From: an uncultured Sutterella sp.
GTDB lineage: Bacteria; Pseudomonadota; Gammaproteobacteria; Burkholderiales; Burkholderiaceae_F
Assembly: GCA_902493085.1 (NCBI GenBank)
Contig: CABUOH010000067.1
Location: forward strand, 1 to 6,308
Reading direction: 5' to 3'
DNA length: 6,308 nucleotides
Part shown: positions 5,477 through 6,308 of the stretch, piece by piece
Layout of the letters: the number at the start of each line of letters is the position of its first letter
Numbering within the stretch: position 1 is the stretch's first letter
The notes under the pieces: model-generated
What the model was told of the DNA's origin: nothing
Database searches by the model: none
Seen by the model: the letters and a program-made list of their open reading frames with translations, nothing else
Program-made: the position numbers and the translations under genes

Positions 5477-5585
5477 GCTCTAGTTGGGACATCGGCAGTG
5501 ACTAACCTCACCGCCGATGCCGTCAACAGAGTGCAGATAAATCTAAATTAAGATGTGTACTTTTGTACAACTTTTTTAGAACAGG
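5440..5585 (+). ncRNA. Candidate omegaRNA (reRNA) scaffold of TnpB
   Basis: Three consecutive hairpins span the tnpB 3' end. They are CGGA/TCCG (5443-5456); CAACT-GAGC paired with GCTC-T-AGTTG (5460-5468/5477-5486, one bulged T, the loop holding the tnpB TAG); and CATCGGC/GCCGATG (5490-5496/5513-5519), extended by GTGA/TCAC around CTAACC. An A-rich, weakly structured tail then runs to the right end. TnpB omegaRNAs are known to overlap the tnpB 3' end and to finish with a guide copied from DNA beyond the right end. Here the guide would start near 5586 and read into hipA, antisense to it. The 5' end is uncertain, and pairing of GACG (5445-5448) with CGTC (5521-5524) could close the structure. 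Confidence 0.65.
5556..5577 (+). repeat. Right-end inverted repeat with T run
   Basis: TGTAC-TTTT-GTACA (5556-5569) is followed by AC and six T. It includes the right copy of the motif shared with the left end (TTTTGTACAAC, 5561-5571), so it is a candidate TnpA site. It also resembles a weak intrinsic terminator. If it stopped transcription efficiently the omegaRNA would have no guide, so read-through would be needed. Confidence 0.45.
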
Positions 5586-6308
5586 TTGAGGATCATCCAG
5601 TCGAGCAATTGCACTCGGAAGACGCCGGCGCTTTCCATTGAATCGGCCAAGGAGGCCAATTTCAAGAACGACACGCCGTCGTTGTAGTACTTGGCGAACC
5701 CTTGCTCACCGAAATTGCGCTCGTATTTGCGGTCGGGCAAAAGCCCGAGTGCCTGGCAGCCGTCGATGACGTGCCTGCGCCTCACCTGAATGTCATCCGG
5801 GGCTTCTTCTACAAGGCGGTCAAACCGAATGACCTCAAGCACGCGATGTTTGCCAACCTTGATGAGCGCCGCTTCGGGTACGGAAAAGCCGGCTGCACGC
5901 GCGAGAGAGAGCGTCAAGAACTCATTGAGGAGAAGACAAGGAATCTAGCCATCCTCAAACTTCAGAATCCGATCGGAACATAAGCCCGGGCCGTCCGCCA
6001 AGCCGAGCTTGGCTCCGAGTTTGAGCAGATTGATTTTGGCTTGCAGCCCTGCAACGGAGAGGCGCGGACGACCGCCCCAAAGATGGATGGGCACCGTCCT
6101 CATGGCGTCGAGACGCTGCGCAAGCTCTACGCGTGAGACTTCGCGGAAGGCGCGCGGCGGCAGGGGAACGGAATCGGCTTCAAGGCGGATGGCGCCCGGA
6201 AGATCGTTCCGAAGACAAAGACACAAGCCCATCACCGCACTCTCCGGGAGTCGCGCGAACCGCGACAAAGATTCAAGCGCTCGACCTTCCGGCAACATGT
6301 TCTGGAAA
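5579..6308 (-). pseudogene. hipA: HipA-family Ser/Thr kinase toxin, broken by an in-frame TAG and by the IS607 element
   Basis: Intact HipA is the kinase toxin of HipBA toxin-antitoxin modules; E. coli HipA phosphorylates glutamyl-tRNA synthetase and causes growth arrest. Here about 243 codons read leftward from the window edge. FQNMLPEGRALE and RNDLPGAIRL match the HipA N-terminal region, LSVAGLQAKINLL the glycine-rich SLAGAQxK loop, and DRILKF the ATP-binding lysine strand. A TAG at 5945-5947 (complement CTA) follows FEDG, and the same frame then continues IPCLLLNEFLTLSLARAAG, VIRFDR, CQALGLLPDRKYE and LLDWMILN. Homology stops at about 5585, at the right end of the element, so the NNDxHxKN catalytic loop and the C-terminal lobe are missing. 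The N-terminal 50 or so residues and any hipB lie beyond 6308. Both lesions make the kinase inactive even if the TAG is suppressed. Confidence 0.85.

Larger units (their letters stand above)
3402..5585 (+). mobile_element. IS607-family insertion sequence (tnpA-tnpB-omegaRNA)
   Basis: About 2.2 kb with the IS607 layout: a serine recombinase tnpA with an N-terminal MerR-type domain, then tnpB 6 nt downstream, both on the + strand. GC is clearly below that of accA-tilS. As the family predicts, there are no terminal inverted repeats and no target duplication is apparent. I place the ends at GG dinucleotides (3401-3402 and 5584-5585). Exactly 12 nt inside each lies a related motif: TTTTGCAAAAC (3415-3425) on the left and TTTTGTACAAC (5561-5571) on the right, 9 of 11 identical. 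The right end coincides with where hipA homology stops. Both genes look full length with catalytic residues kept, so the element may be active. Boundaries are inferred and uncertain by several bases. Confidence 0.85.

Noticed and set aside
5702..5983. 93-residue + strand frame
   Set aside because: It is antisense to the hipA pseudogene, whose minus-strand frame carries clear HipA motifs.
1..6308. CRISPR array or cas genes
   Set aside because: No regularly spaced repeats are visible. The only Cas12-like protein is TnpB inside the IS607 element.

Overview
The window comes from a bacterial chromosome of fairly high GC. A betaproteobacterium (Burkholderiales, perhaps a gut Sutterellaceae-like organism) is my best guess. 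This is inference from the accA-tilS order, codon bias and protein style, not a proof.

Left third (1-2853): conserved housekeeping DNA, all on the + strand. It holds the 3' part of accA (acetyl-CoA carboxylase alpha subunit, with an unusual Cys-rich tail), a strong intrinsic terminator, tilS (tRNA-Ile lysidine synthetase), a probable terminator, and a complete tRNA-Ser(UGA) with encoded CCA and its own terminator.

Middle (2854-3404): a junction zone with no intact gene. The tRNA terminator faces two strong tandem terminators reading leftward. Beyond them are more stem-loops and a short minus-strand reading frame that looks like the C-terminal stump of a lost protein.

Right half (about 3402-5585): an apparently complete IS607-family element of lower GC. 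It carries tnpA (MerR-type helix-turn-helix plus serine recombinase) and tnpB (RNA-guided RuvC-type nuclease with D/E/D catalytic residues but no Cys4 zinc ribbon). A chain of hairpins over the tnpB stop codon and 3' flank looks like the omegaRNA (reRNA). The left end is packed with palindromes, one covering the tnpA start. Related motifs sit 12 nt inside a GG dinucleotide at each end, which suggests the element boundaries.

Right edge (5579-6308): a minus-strand hipA kinase-toxin pseudogene. It is broken twice: by one in-frame TAG and by the element, which removes the catalytic lobe. The hipA continuation is not on the other side of the element, so the flanks do not match. This points to a deletion or a recombination between element copies. 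The most interesting system is the IS607 TnpA/TnpB/omegaRNA unit, with its palindromic left end, divergent TnpB and a predicted guide reading into hipA.
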